A DNA stretch of 58,408 bases from an uncultured Muribaculaceae bacterium. GTDB lineage: Bacteria; Bacteroidota; Bacteroidia; Bacteroidales; Muribaculaceae. The stretch spans positions 1-58,408 of the forward strand of contig CAJLLX010000002.1 of assembly GCA_905207535.1 (NCBI GenBank), written 5' to 3'. Below are positions 41,838-49,289 of this stretch, one piece after another (the stretch's first letter is position 1; every line of letters begins with the position of its first letter). The translations under genes and the position numbers were made by a program. Under the pieces are notes generated by a model that saw nothing but the letters and a program-made list of their open reading frames with translations, did no database searches and was not told where the DNA came from.

Positions 41838-41887
41838 AAAAAAGCGATGCCGCGCTGACCACATGCAGGTTGGCGCGGCATTGTTTG
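41838..41887. terminator. bidirectional terminator between hppA and murI
   Basis: ATGCCGCGC (41847-41855) and GCGCGGCAT (41873-41881) pair, and the stem extends inward through TGACC/GGTTG with two G-T pairs. Plus strand: TTGTTT follows. Minus strand: CGC and six T follow (41838-41843). It serves both convergent genes. Confidence 0.85.
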
Positions 41888-41912
41888 CGTTATACATCGA
41901 TTGTGTACCGTG

Positions 41913-42746
41913 TCAGGCGAGGTCGACGGTAGAGGCTTCGATGGGACGGGAGAGGAAAAGGGAAGCCATGGCGGAGAACTTTGAGGCGTTCTCGGTGGTG
42001 AGATAGGTGGTGCCGGAGGTGTGGCTCAGGCGCGCCTCCATCGTGGGGTGACGGTGCAGGTAGTCGGCGAGGCTGTCGGCTACGATTGAGCCTTGGGAGA
42101 GGAGGGTGATCCCTTCGGGCACATACTGCCGGATTTTATCGTAGAGCAGCGGATAATGGGTGCAGGCGAGTATGATGGTGTCGATATCGGGGTCTTTGCT
42201 CAGCAGGCGGTTCACCTCCTGGCGTACGAAGTAGTCGGCGCCGGGGCTTTGGGCTTCGCCGTTCTCGATCAGGGGCACCCACATGGGGCAGGCATGGCCC
42301 ACGGTGCGGAAGTCAGGATAGAGTTTGCTGATCTCCATGTTGTAGCTCTCGCTCTGTATGGTGCCGGGTGTGCCGAAGATGCCGATATGGCCGGTGGAGG
42401 TGTGGCGTGCTATCTGCTCCACGGTGGGGCGGATCACGCCGAGCACACGGCGCGAGGGGTCGATGGCCGGGAGGTCGTGCTGCTGTATGGTGCGCAGGGC
42501 CTTGGCCGAGGCTGTATTGCACGCGAGGATCACCAGCGGGCATCCTTTACTGAAGAGGTAGCGCACCGCCTCGAGGGTGAAGCGATACACGATGTCGAAC
42601 GACCGCGTGCCGTAGGGGGCGCGTGCGTTGTCGCCGAGATATATGAAACTGTGGTCGGGGAGCACGCGCTGCATGTCGCGGAGGATGGTCAGTCCGCCGT
42701 ATCCCGAGTCAAAAACTCCTATCGGTCCCGTGGGTCGGTTGCTCAT
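41913..42746 (-). CDS. murI: glutamate racemase
   Basis: This 277-residue cytoplasmic enzyme makes D-glutamate for peptidoglycan. It has two symmetric halves: 'IGVFDSGYGGLTILRDM' (catalytic Asp region) and 'VILACNTASAKAL' with the first catalytic Cys, then 'TIILACTHYPLLYDK' with the second catalytic Cys and His. Further family residues are 'LGDNARAPYGTRS'. The gene is monocistronic, with an unusual array of three 22-nt repeats directly before the start codon. Confidence 0.96.
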   Translation of the reverse strand: MSNRPTGPIGVFDSGYGGLTILRDMQRVLPDHSFIYLGDNARAPYGTRSFDIVYRFTLEAVRYLFSKGCPLVILACNTASAKALRTIQQHDLPAIDPSRRVLGVIRPTVEQIARHTSTGHIGIFGTPGTIQSESYNMEISKLYPDFRTVGHACPMWVPLIENGEAQSPGADYFVRQEVNRLLSKDPDIDTIILACTHYPLLYDKIRQYVPEGITLLSQGSIVADSLADYLHRHPTMEARLSHTSGTTYLTTENASKFSAMASLFLSRPIEASTVDLA

Positions 42747-42754
42747 TGTGGTTT

Positions 42755-42820
42755 GTGAATTATTGCAGAGAGGTACGTGTATTGCTGCAGTGGGGTAAGT
42801 GTGTTGTTGCAGAGGGTTTT
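42755..42820 (-). repeat. three 22-nt tandem repeats before murI
   Basis: On the plus strand the units are 42755-42776, 42777-42798 and 42799-42820. Each begins GTG and contains TGCAG followed by G-rich sequence; neighbours share 16 of 22 bases. They end 9 nt before the murI ATG and may be an operator array or an RNA-level element. Confidence 0.7.
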
Positions 42821-42827
42821 AAACATG

Positions 42828-42873
42828 CACTTCTCAGATGCCCCCCTCCTTGCGCAGGGGCATCTGAGAAGTG
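42828..42873 (-). terminator. 17-bp perfect hairpin downstream of galE
   Basis: CACTTCTCAGATGCCCC (42828-42844) and GGGGCATCTGAGAAGTG (42857-42873) pair without mismatch across a 12-nt loop, about 35 nt beyond the galE stop. There is no T tract on either side. It probably marks the 3' end of the gal transcript. Confidence 0.7.
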
Positions 42874-42908
42874 GATGATATAGCTGTGATGCAATCTGCT
42901 GATGTCGA

Positions 42909-43943
42909 TTACATTATGCCGCGTTCACGGAGCTTGCACTGCCAGGCCCAGGCCGAGCGCATGGTGTCGGCGATGGGGGTGTCGGCTTTCCAGCCGAGCA
43001 CTTCGTTGGCGTAGCTGGGGTCGGCCCACACCTTCTCGATGTCGCCGGCGCGGCGCCCTACGATCTTGTGGGGCACTTTCACTCCGGTGGCTTTCTCGAA
43101 TTCGTCGATAAGGCCGAGCACCGACAGGCCGTTGCCTGTGCCGAGGTTGAAGATCTCGATCTTGTCCTCGCTCTTGTCCTCGAGCATGCGCTCTACGGCG
43201 ATGACATGAGCCTTGGCGAGGTCAACGACGTCGATATAGTCGCGGATGCACGAGCCGTCGGGGGTGTTGTAGTCGTTGCCGAATACGCTCAGCTCCTTGC
43301 GGATGCCGATGGCGGTCTGAGTGAGGTAGGGGATGAGGTTCTGGGGCACACCGTTGGGGAGCTCGCCGATCTCAGCACTGGGATGAGCACCTACGGGGTT
43401 GAAGTAGCGGAGGATGACGCTCTTGAAGGGCGCACCGGCGTTGATGACGTCGGTGATGATCTCCTCGGAGATCTGCTTGGTGTTGCCGTAGGGCGAAGTG
43501 GCTTTCTTGATGGGCGACTGCTCGGTGACGGGGTTCACGTCGGGCTCGCCGTAGACGGTGCACGACGAAGAGAATACGATACCCTTCACATCGCGCTCGG
43601 CCATCATGTCGAGCAGATTCATCAGGGTGTTGAGGTTGTTGCGGTAGTAGAGGATAGGCTTGTGCATCGACTCGCCCACAGCCTTGCTGGCGGCGAAGTT
43701 GATGATGCCCTTGATGCCGGGATACTTGTCGAAGAGGGCGCGGACGGCGGCCATGTCGGTGCAGTCGGCCTCCACGAAGTCGGGACGTATGCCGGTGATG
43801 CGCTCTATGCCGTCGAGTACATCTTTGTTGGAGTTGGAGAGGTTATCTATGATCACTACAGGGTAGCCGGCCTTCTGCAGCTCTACCACGGTGTGTGAGC
43901 CGATGTAGCCGGTGCCGCCTGTTACGAGGATTCTGGGTTTCAT
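42909..43943 (-). CDS. galE: UDP-glucose 4-epimerase
   Basis: This 344-residue NAD-dependent short-chain dehydrogenase-type enzyme interconverts UDP-galactose and UDP-glucose. The NAD site is 'ILVTGGTGYIGSHTVVELQK' at the N-terminus. The catalytic Ser is in 'VFSSSCTVYG' and the YxxxK pair is in 'SPYGNTKQI'. 'YFNPVGAHPSAEIGE' is the GalE substrate loop. It is last in the galK-nucleotidyltransferase-galE set, 11 nt after the nucleotidyltransferase, and completes the route from galactose to UDP-glucose. Confidence 0.96.
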   Translation of the reverse strand: MKPRILVTGGTGYIGSHTVVELQKAGYPVVIIDNLSNSNKDVLDGIERITGIRPDFVEADCTDMAAVRALFDKYPGIKGIINFAASKAVGESMHKPILYYRNNLNTLMNLLDMMAERDVKGIVFSSSCTVYGEPDVNPVTEQSPIKKATSPYGNTKQISEEIITDVINAGAPFKSVILRYFNPVGAHPSAEIGELPNGVPQNLIPYLTQTAIGIRKELSVFGNDYNTPDGSCIRDYIDVVDLAKAHVIAVERMLEDKSEDKIEIFNLGTGNGLSVLGLIDEFEKATGVKVPHKIVGRRAGDIEKVWADPSYANEVLGWKADTPIADTMRSAWAWQCKLRERGIM

Positions 43944-43954
43944 GATGGGTCGGA

Positions 43955-44857
43955 TTAGAAAAGTTTGGCAGGATAAGTGCCGTTTTCATGCAGTTCGGCA
44001 AACTTGGCGACAACACCGGGACGGTCGGCAGCGTAGGTGACGCCAAACCACTTGGAGTCGGTGTCGAGCACCTTCACTGTAGCCTCGCCCGAATTGATCA
44101 GAGCGTCGATGCAGAGGGGGATGAAGAACTCAGCCTTGGGTGTGTTGATGTCCTTGTCGAGGAATTTGCGGAACTCGCGGTCGCTGAACTCGAAGTAGTC
44201 GGGAGTGAAGCCCCAGAGGTTCATCGACACGGGGGTAGCGGGGTCGAGGGTCTGCACCTCGCCGTTCTCGTCGGTGAAGACGATGCGGCCGTCCTTGTCG
44301 TAGGAGATGGCGGTGCGCTCTACTACGGAGGTGAGCTTGCCGTCGACATTCTCGCACACGCCGCGGGCTACAGAGCCGTTTTCGGTCATGGTGTTGCCCA
44401 CACGGAAACCTACCATGCAGTAGTCGCCCTTGCGGTCGCGGGGGCGGCTGAGCTCTTTGGCGATTACCTCAAAGGCGTTGCGGCCATAGAAGTCGTCGGC
44501 GTTGATCACGGCAAACGGCTCTTTGATGGCGTCGCGACCCATGAGCAGAGCGTGGTTCGTACCCCAGGGTTTGGTGCGGTCGGCGGGGCAGGTGTATCCT
44601 TCGGGGAGCTTGTCGGTGCTCTGGAACACTACCTCCACGGGGATGTGACCTTCGTATTTCGAAAGGATCTTGTCGCGGAAGTCCTTCTCGAAGTCTTTGC
44701 GTATTACGAATACCACTTTGCCGAATCCGGCCTGGAGGGCGTCGTAGATCGAGTAGTCCATGATGGTTTCACCGTTGGGGCCCAGCGGATCGAGCTGTTT
44801 GAGGCCTCCGTAACGGCTGCCCATGCCGGCAGCGAGTACAAAAAGGGTGGGTTTCAT
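43955..44857 (-). CDS. sugar-phosphate nucleotidyltransferase
   Basis: This 300-residue protein has the nucleotidyltransferase start 'FVLAAGMGSRYGGLKQL', then 'PNGETIMDYSIYDAL', 'FAVINADDFYG' (metal-binding Asp) and 'KDINTPKAEFFIPL'. The family transfers a nucleoside monophosphate from NTP onto a sugar 1-phosphate. Its place between galK and galE, 11 nt before galE and with no galT in the window, suggests it makes UDP-galactose from UTP and galactose 1-phosphate, substituting for GalT. That is inference: UTP-glucose-1-phosphate activity would look much the same. A terminator-like hairpin separates it from galK. Confidence 0.82.
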   Translation of the reverse strand: MKPTLFVLAAGMGSRYGGLKQLDPLGPNGETIMDYSIYDALQAGFGKVVFVIRKDFEKDFRDKILSKYEGHIPVEVVFQSTDKLPEGYTCPADRTKPWGTNHALLMGRDAIKEPFAVINADDFYGRNAFEVIAKELSRPRDRKGDYCMVGFRVGNTMTENGSVARGVCENVDGKLTSVVERTAISYDKDGRIVFTDENGEVQTLDPATPVSMNLWGFTPDYFEFSDREFRKFLDKDINTPKAEFFIPLCIDALINSGEATVKVLDTDSKWFGVTYAADRPGVVAKFAELHENGTYPAKLF

Positions 44858-44901
44858 TGTGGTTGTAGCAGTTATTGGTTTTTATGAAATATTATCGTGG
44901 T

Positions 44902-44931
44902 AAAATCCCCTGCGGCGCTGTGCCGCAGGGG
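44902..44931 (-). terminator. intrinsic terminator or attenuator between galK and the nucleotidyltransferase
   Basis: CCCCTGCGGC (44907-44916) and GCCGCAGGGG (44922-44931) form a perfect 10-bp stem with a 5-nt loop. The minus strand continues A-TTTT (44902-44905). It lies inside the gal operon, about 25 nt beyond galK, and may lower expression of the distal genes. Confidence 0.7.
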
Positions 44932-44955
44932 GTGTCAGGTGTCGGGGGGAATCTG

Positions 44956-46092
44956 TTATTCGCTTACGCGACGTGCGCCGTCGGAGATGATGACGGGATA
45001 AACTACGGGTTCGTGGCCGTAGCGCTCGTTGAATTTCTTCTTGGCGGTGGCGATGAAGTTGTCGTAGAGGGCGTCCTTCACCAGGTTGATGGTGCAGCCG
45101 CCGAAGCCGCCGCCCATGATGCGCGAACCGGTGACGCCACATTCCTTGGCGATGTCGTTGAGGTAGTCGAGCTCCTCGCACGATACTTCGTAGTCTTTCG
45201 ACAGACCGGCGTGGGTCTCATACATCTTCTGACCTACGGTCTCGCAGTCGCCGGCTTCGAGGGCGTCGCACACGTCGAGCACGCGCTGCTTCTCCTCGAT
45301 GACATATTTTGCACGGAAGTAGTCTTCGGCTGTGATGTCGCTCTTGATGGAGTTGAGCATCTCCATGGTGGCGTCGCGGAGGGTCTCTACGCCCAGCTTG
45401 GCGGCAACGCGCTCGCACGACTGGCGGCGCTTGTTGTAGGGCGAGTCTACCAGAGCGTGCTTCACTTTCGAATCGAGGAGCACCAGCTTGTAGCCGTCGA
45501 TCTTGAAGGGATAGTATTCAAACTCCATCGAGCGGCAGTCGAGGCGCATCAGGTGATTCTTCTTGCCGAATACGGAGGCGAACTGGTCCATGATGCCGCA
45601 GTTCACGCCGCAGTAGTTGTGCTCGGTCGACTGGCCGATCTTGGCGAGCTCGAATTTGTCGATGGTGTTGCCGTTGAAGAGGTCGTTGAGCGCAAAAGCG
45701 AAGCAGCTTTCAAGGGCAGCCGAGGAGCTGAGGCCTGCGCCCAGGGGCACATTGCCGGCGAATACGGCGTCGAAGCCTTTCACAATGCCGCCACGCTTGA
45801 TGATTTCGCGGCAGATGCCGAAGATGTAGCGGGCCCACTGCTGCTTGGGAGCGTCCTCCTCTTTGAGGCCGAACTCGGCATATTCGTTGATGTCGATAGA
45901 GAATACGCGCACGGTCTCGGTGCCGTTGGGCTTGATTTCAGCCATTATCACCTTGTCGATGGCGCCGGGGAATACGAAGCCACCGTTGTAGTCGGTGTGC
46001 TCTCCGATGAGGTTAATGCGTCCGGCGGAGGCGTACAGGGTTCCCGGTTCTCCAAACTTCTCGGCGAAAATGCCTTTGATCTTTTCTTCCAT
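44956..46092 (-). CDS. galK: galactokinase
   Basis: This 378-residue GHMP kinase phosphorylates galactose at C1. It has the galactokinase signature 'GRINLIGEHTDYNGGFVFPG' at the N-terminus, the phosphate loop 'VPLGAGLSSSAALES' and the C-terminal GHMP motif 'GSRIMGGGFGGCTINLV'. The catalytic Asp is in 'NCGIMDQFASVFG'. It is first in the galK-nucleotidyltransferase-galE operon, with a perfect -7 box and a structured leader. Upstream genes for GH2 and GH53 enzymes should supply its galactose. Confidence 0.97.
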   Translation of the reverse strand: MEEKIKGIFAEKFGEPGTLYASAGRINLIGEHTDYNGGFVFPGAIDKVIMAEIKPNGTETVRVFSIDINEYAEFGLKEEDAPKQQWARYIFGICREIIKRGGIVKGFDAVFAGNVPLGAGLSSSAALESCFAFALNDLFNGNTIDKFELAKIGQSTEHNYCGVNCGIMDQFASVFGKKNHLMRLDCRSMEFEYYPFKIDGYKLVLLDSKVKHALVDSPYNKRRQSCERVAAKLGVETLRDATMEMLNSIKSDITAEDYFRAKYVIEEKQRVLDVCDALEAGDCETVGQKMYETHAGLSKDYEVSCEELDYLNDIAKECGVTGSRIMGGGFGGCTINLVKDALYDNFIATAKKKFNERYGHEPVVYPVIISDGARRVSE

Positions 46093-46145
46093 TACTATAG
46101 TTTTAGATTTGAGGTTATCCCTCGTGAGGATAATTATTGGTTACG

Positions 46146-46202
46146 GAGGCATCAGTTTTTTCCCCTCCGGGGTATCGATGCCTCATTGTGATTGCAAATG
46201 TA
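46146..46202 (-). promoter_or_regulatory. galK promoter and two-stem leader
   Basis: The minus strand reads TACATTTG at 46195-46202. Directly downstream, GAGGCATC/GATGCCTC (46146-46153 with 46177-46184) encloses a second stem, CCCC-TCC-GGGG (46162-46172). The whole fold lies in the first 50 nt of a leader of about 100 nt. Confidence 0.7.
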
Positions 46203-46323
46203 ATGAAAATTATTGGTAACCCACAAGCTTTTTTTAATCAAAAACAGACCGAAATAGTGCGCAAAGCGTCATTCGGGACAATTTTACTGATTTTTGTTGA
46301 ATTTTGCTAAATCCCTCTGCCGG

Positions 46324-46584
46324 TTATTTCGGGGCGCGCTTGGGGAGCACGAAATGTGTCGCGGCCCATTCGTCCCACTTCCCGATCAGCTCTTTGAGCA
46401 TCTCGGGATGCTCGGCGGAGAGGTTGTGGCGCTCGGTGCGGTCGGCCACCACATCGTAAAGCTCCCACTCGGTGCTCTTTTCGTCGCGGATGGCCTTGAA
46501 GTTGCCGTGGCGCACGGCGGCATAAGCAGCATCAGTGGCGGCGGCCACAAGCGGCAGGGAAAGCAGGAGGTTGGCTTTGTTCAT
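46324..46584 (-). pseudogene. sulfatase remnant: signal peptide fused to C-terminal end
   Basis: These 86 codons join a signal peptide ('MNKANLLLSLPLVAAATDAA') directly to the last roughly 60 residues of an arylsulfatase: 'AVRHGNFKAIRDEKS', 'WELYDVVADRTERHNLSAE' and 'KWDEWAATHFVLP' are the usual C-terminal blocks. The catalytic domain, including the C/S-x-P-x-R formylglycine site, is missing, so about 400 codons were lost in frame. A perfect promoter remains in front. The product may be secreted but cannot be a sulfatase. Confidence 0.8.
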
Positions 46585-46656
46585 GGTTATCAGTAGGTTA
46601 TGAGGATGATGAGCAGCTCCGGGGCTGCAAGATATGATTGTTGGCGGACAAAAGAT

Positions 46657-46721
46657 GTCCCGAACGGAGCATGGCCGGCTCGTTCGGGACAAATGTAGTG
46701 ATTTTTATCGGATTATGCCAA
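46657..46721 (-). promoter_or_regulatory. promoter with inverted repeat before sulfatase remnant
   Basis: The minus strand carries TTG (46719-46721) and TACATTTG (46690-46697), spaced 21 nt. An inverted repeat, GTCCCGAACG (46657-46666) and CGTTCGGGAC (46681-46690), starts on the last base of the -7 box; it could be an operator or leader hairpin. Confidence 0.65.
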
Positions 46722-46754
46722 CAATTTCCAACGCTGCGGGGCAGCGGGGATGTG

Positions 46755-49280
46755 TCAGCGCACGTCGATGTCGATGGTGGCGGGCTTTACGCCGGGTGCC
46801 GACACGGTGAGGGTGGCGCGGCCGGGGGTGTCGGCGGCGCGGAGGATGGCAGTAGCGGCTCCGGAGAAGAGCTTCATTCGGGGCTCATCGAAGGAGAGCA
46901 GACAGGTGGGGTCGCCGTTGGCGGTGGCTAAGAATTCGGCCGCTCCGCTGACCTTGAACTGCACCATGCGGCTGTCGTCGGGCACGATGTTGCCCTGCTT
47001 GTCGGCTACCTGCACGGTGATGTAGACCAGATCGTCGCCATTGGCGGTGATGGTGCTTCGGTTGGCTGAGAGCACGATGTGGTGAGGCTTGCCGGCGGTG
47101 ACCACGCGGGCCTCGTCCACCTTATTGCCGTCGGCGTCATAGGCCACGACCTTCACTTCGCCCGGCTCGTAGACGGCGTCGCGCCAGATGAGGCGGTAGC
47201 GGTCCATGGCGAGGGAGTCGTTGCGCACGGCTTCATCCTTCACGCGGTCGCGCTCCCAGTAGAGGGTGTTGGCGGTGGCGGTGAAGTCGAGGGGCTTGGC
47301 CTCGGCCTTGGTGCGCTTGCCCTGCGACTTGCCGTTGATGAAGAGTTCGGCCGAGGGATAAGAGGTGTAGACCATCACCGGGGTCACCTTTCCTTCGCGT
47401 CCTTTCCAGTTCCAGTGGGGGAGGATATGGAGCGTGGGCGAGGCGGTGTTCCACTGCGAGCGGTAGAGGTAGTAGCGGTCTTTGGGGAGCGAGGCGAGGT
47501 CGATGATGCCGAAGACGCTCGAATGGTTGGGCCATGCGTCGGTGTCGTAGGGCGAGGGCTCGCCGAGGTAGTCGAATCCGGTCCACACAAACTGGCCGAT
47601 CATCCAGGGATAATCGTCGTCGGCTGCGAAGTCGAGGTCGGGGATGTTGCTCCAGTAGCAGAACTCGGTGTCGTACGACGAAGACTGGTGGGAGGGGTAG
47701 GTGGCATTGGCCTTAAGCTCCATGGGGAACATGTAGCAGCCTCGCGAGGAGACGGTGCTGGCGGTCTCGGATCCGAGCACGAGCTTCTGCGGCAGGGGGT
47801 TGTAGGCCTTGACGTAGTATTGCGGCTTGTAGTTGAATCCGGGGATGTCGAGAGCGGCTGCGAAGCCGTTGTCGAGCACCGAGCCAATCTGGTCCATGCC
47901 GCAGGTGACGGGGCGTGTGGGATCCTCGCGGTGGGCGATGTCGAGAAGCATCTGCAGCTCCTGCACGCCGTCGGGTCCCCACTGGCTGGGCACCTCGTTG
48001 CCGATGCTCCACATCACCACAGAGGGATTGTTGCGGTAGTGGCGCACCATGTTGACCATATCCTTCTCGGCCCATTCGCCGAAGAGCGAGCCGTAGCCGT
48101 TGGGGCTCTTGGGGCGAAAGCCCCAGTCGTCGAACGGCTCCACCATGAGCATCATGCCCATCTCGTCGCAGAGCTCCACGAGCTCGGGAGCGGGCATATT
48201 GTGGGAGGTGCGGATGGCGTTGGCGCCCATATCCTTGAGCAGCTCTATCTGGTGGCGCAGGGCGGCGCGGTTGACGGCGGCTCCGAGGGGCCCGAGGTCG
48301 TGGTGGTTGCAGACACCCTTGAATTTGGTGGATTTGCCGTTGAGGAAGAATCCCTTTTCGGGGATATACTCGAGCGAGCGGATGCCGAAACGGGTCGAAT
48401 ACTCGTCGACGGCCTTGCCGTCGATCGAGAGGGTGGTGCGAGCCACGTAGAGCGCGGGGTTGTCAGTATCCCACAGCGTGGGGGTAGGTACAAAGAAATT
48501 CTGGGTGAAGGGCTGTCCCTGAGCGTAGTAGACGGAGCGGTTGGTGGCTACGGTCTTGCCCGAGGGGTCGATGATGTCGGTCTGCACAGTCACTGCCTCA
48601 CCCTTTTTGGCTCCGGTGATCTCGGTGATGAGTTTCACCGAGGCTTCGTCGGCGCTGACGTAGGGAGTGGTGATGTATGTGCCCCACACCGGCACATGGA
48701 TGTGCGATGTGGTGACGAGGTGCACATTTCGGTAGAGGCCGGCGCCGGGATACCAGCGCGACGACTGAGGCTTGTTCTCGAGGCTCACCGAGAGGGTGTT
48801 CTCGCCGGGACGAATCACACCCTGCGGGATGTCGAGATAGAAGGAATTGTAGCCGTAAGCCCAGTGGCCCACCTCCTTGCCGTTGACACTGACATGCGGA
48901 TGGCTCATGGCGCCGTCGAATATGAGGGTGAAGCACTGTCCGGCGGTGTCGGGCACCTCGAATGTGGTGGTGTAGCGGCCTTTGCCCATGTAGGGGAGGC
49001 CTCCGGTGCGTCCGGTCTTTTCGGTTTTTTCCGTTTCGCCGTTCTGCTCCACGGCCACCACCTGGAGGTCGTTGTCGCGCGAGAAGGGTTCGTGCACGGC
49101 CCAGTCGTGGGGCACTCGCACCTGCTGAGGGGCGGCTTCACGGCCGTTGTCGTCGATTTTGGTGAAGGTCCAGCCGCGGGTGAAGGTGTCGGTGTTGCGC
49201 GCCGAGGCAGCCGGAGCTACAGCCATGGCGGCAAGGGCGATGGCCGTTGCTGCCGTCAGTGTTCGGTTGTTATGGATCAT
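46755..49280 (-). CDS. glycoside hydrolase family 2 beta-galactosidase
   Basis: This 841-residue exported enzyme has signal 'TAATAIALAAMAVAPAASA'. The GH2 order is visible: a sugar-binding jelly roll ('GWTFTKIDDNGREAAPQQV', 'VRVPHDWAVHEPF'), an Ig-like domain, then a TIM barrel with 'GANAIRTSHNMPAPELVELC'. The acid/base Glu429 is in 'SIGNEVPSQW' and the nucleophile Glu505 in 'LVLGSETASTV'. A C-terminal beta part (DUF4982-like, then an Ig-like end) is usual in Bacteroidota beta-galactosidases. It lies 9 nt behind the GH53 gene and probably releases galactose from galactan oligosaccharides in the periplasm. Confidence 0.92.
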   Translation of the reverse strand: MIHNNRTLTAATAIALAAMAVAPAASARNTDTFTRGWTFTKIDDNGREAAPQQVRVPHDWAVHEPFSRDNDLQVVAVEQNGETEKTEKTGRTGGLPYMGKGRYTTTFEVPDTAGQCFTLIFDGAMSHPHVSVNGKEVGHWAYGYNSFYLDIPQGVIRPGENTLSVSLENKPQSSRWYPGAGLYRNVHLVTTSHIHVPVWGTYITTPYVSADEASVKLITEITGAKKGEAVTVQTDIIDPSGKTVATNRSVYYAQGQPFTQNFFVPTPTLWDTDNPALYVARTTLSIDGKAVDEYSTRFGIRSLEYIPEKGFFLNGKSTKFKGVCNHHDLGPLGAAVNRAALRHQIELLKDMGANAIRTSHNMPAPELVELCDEMGMMLMVEPFDDWGFRPKSPNGYGSLFGEWAEKDMVNMVRHYRNNPSVVMWSIGNEVPSQWGPDGVQELQMLLDIAHREDPTRPVTCGMDQIGSVLDNGFAAALDIPGFNYKPQYYVKAYNPLPQKLVLGSETASTVSSRGCYMFPMELKANATYPSHQSSSYDTEFCYWSNIPDLDFAADDDYPWMIGQFVWTGFDYLGEPSPYDTDAWPNHSSVFGIIDLASLPKDRYYLYRSQWNTASPTLHILPHWNWKGREGKVTPVMVYTSYPSAELFINGKSQGKRTKAEAKPLDFTATANTLYWERDRVKDEAVRNDSLAMDRYRLIWRDAVYEPGEVKVVAYDADGNKVDEARVVTAGKPHHIVLSANRSTITANGDDLVYITVQVADKQGNIVPDDSRMVQFKVSGAAEFLATANGDPTCLLSFDEPRMKLFSGAATAILRAADTPGRATLTVSAPGVKPATIDIDVR

Positions 49281-49289
49281 GGTTAGCAG

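Noticed and set aside
47079..49286. 735-codon plus-strand frame opposite the GH2 gene, and similar long frames opposite pfp, trkH, the GH-A gene and the TPR gene
   Set aside because: All are antisense to genes with full motif sets, and none has a plausible start region.
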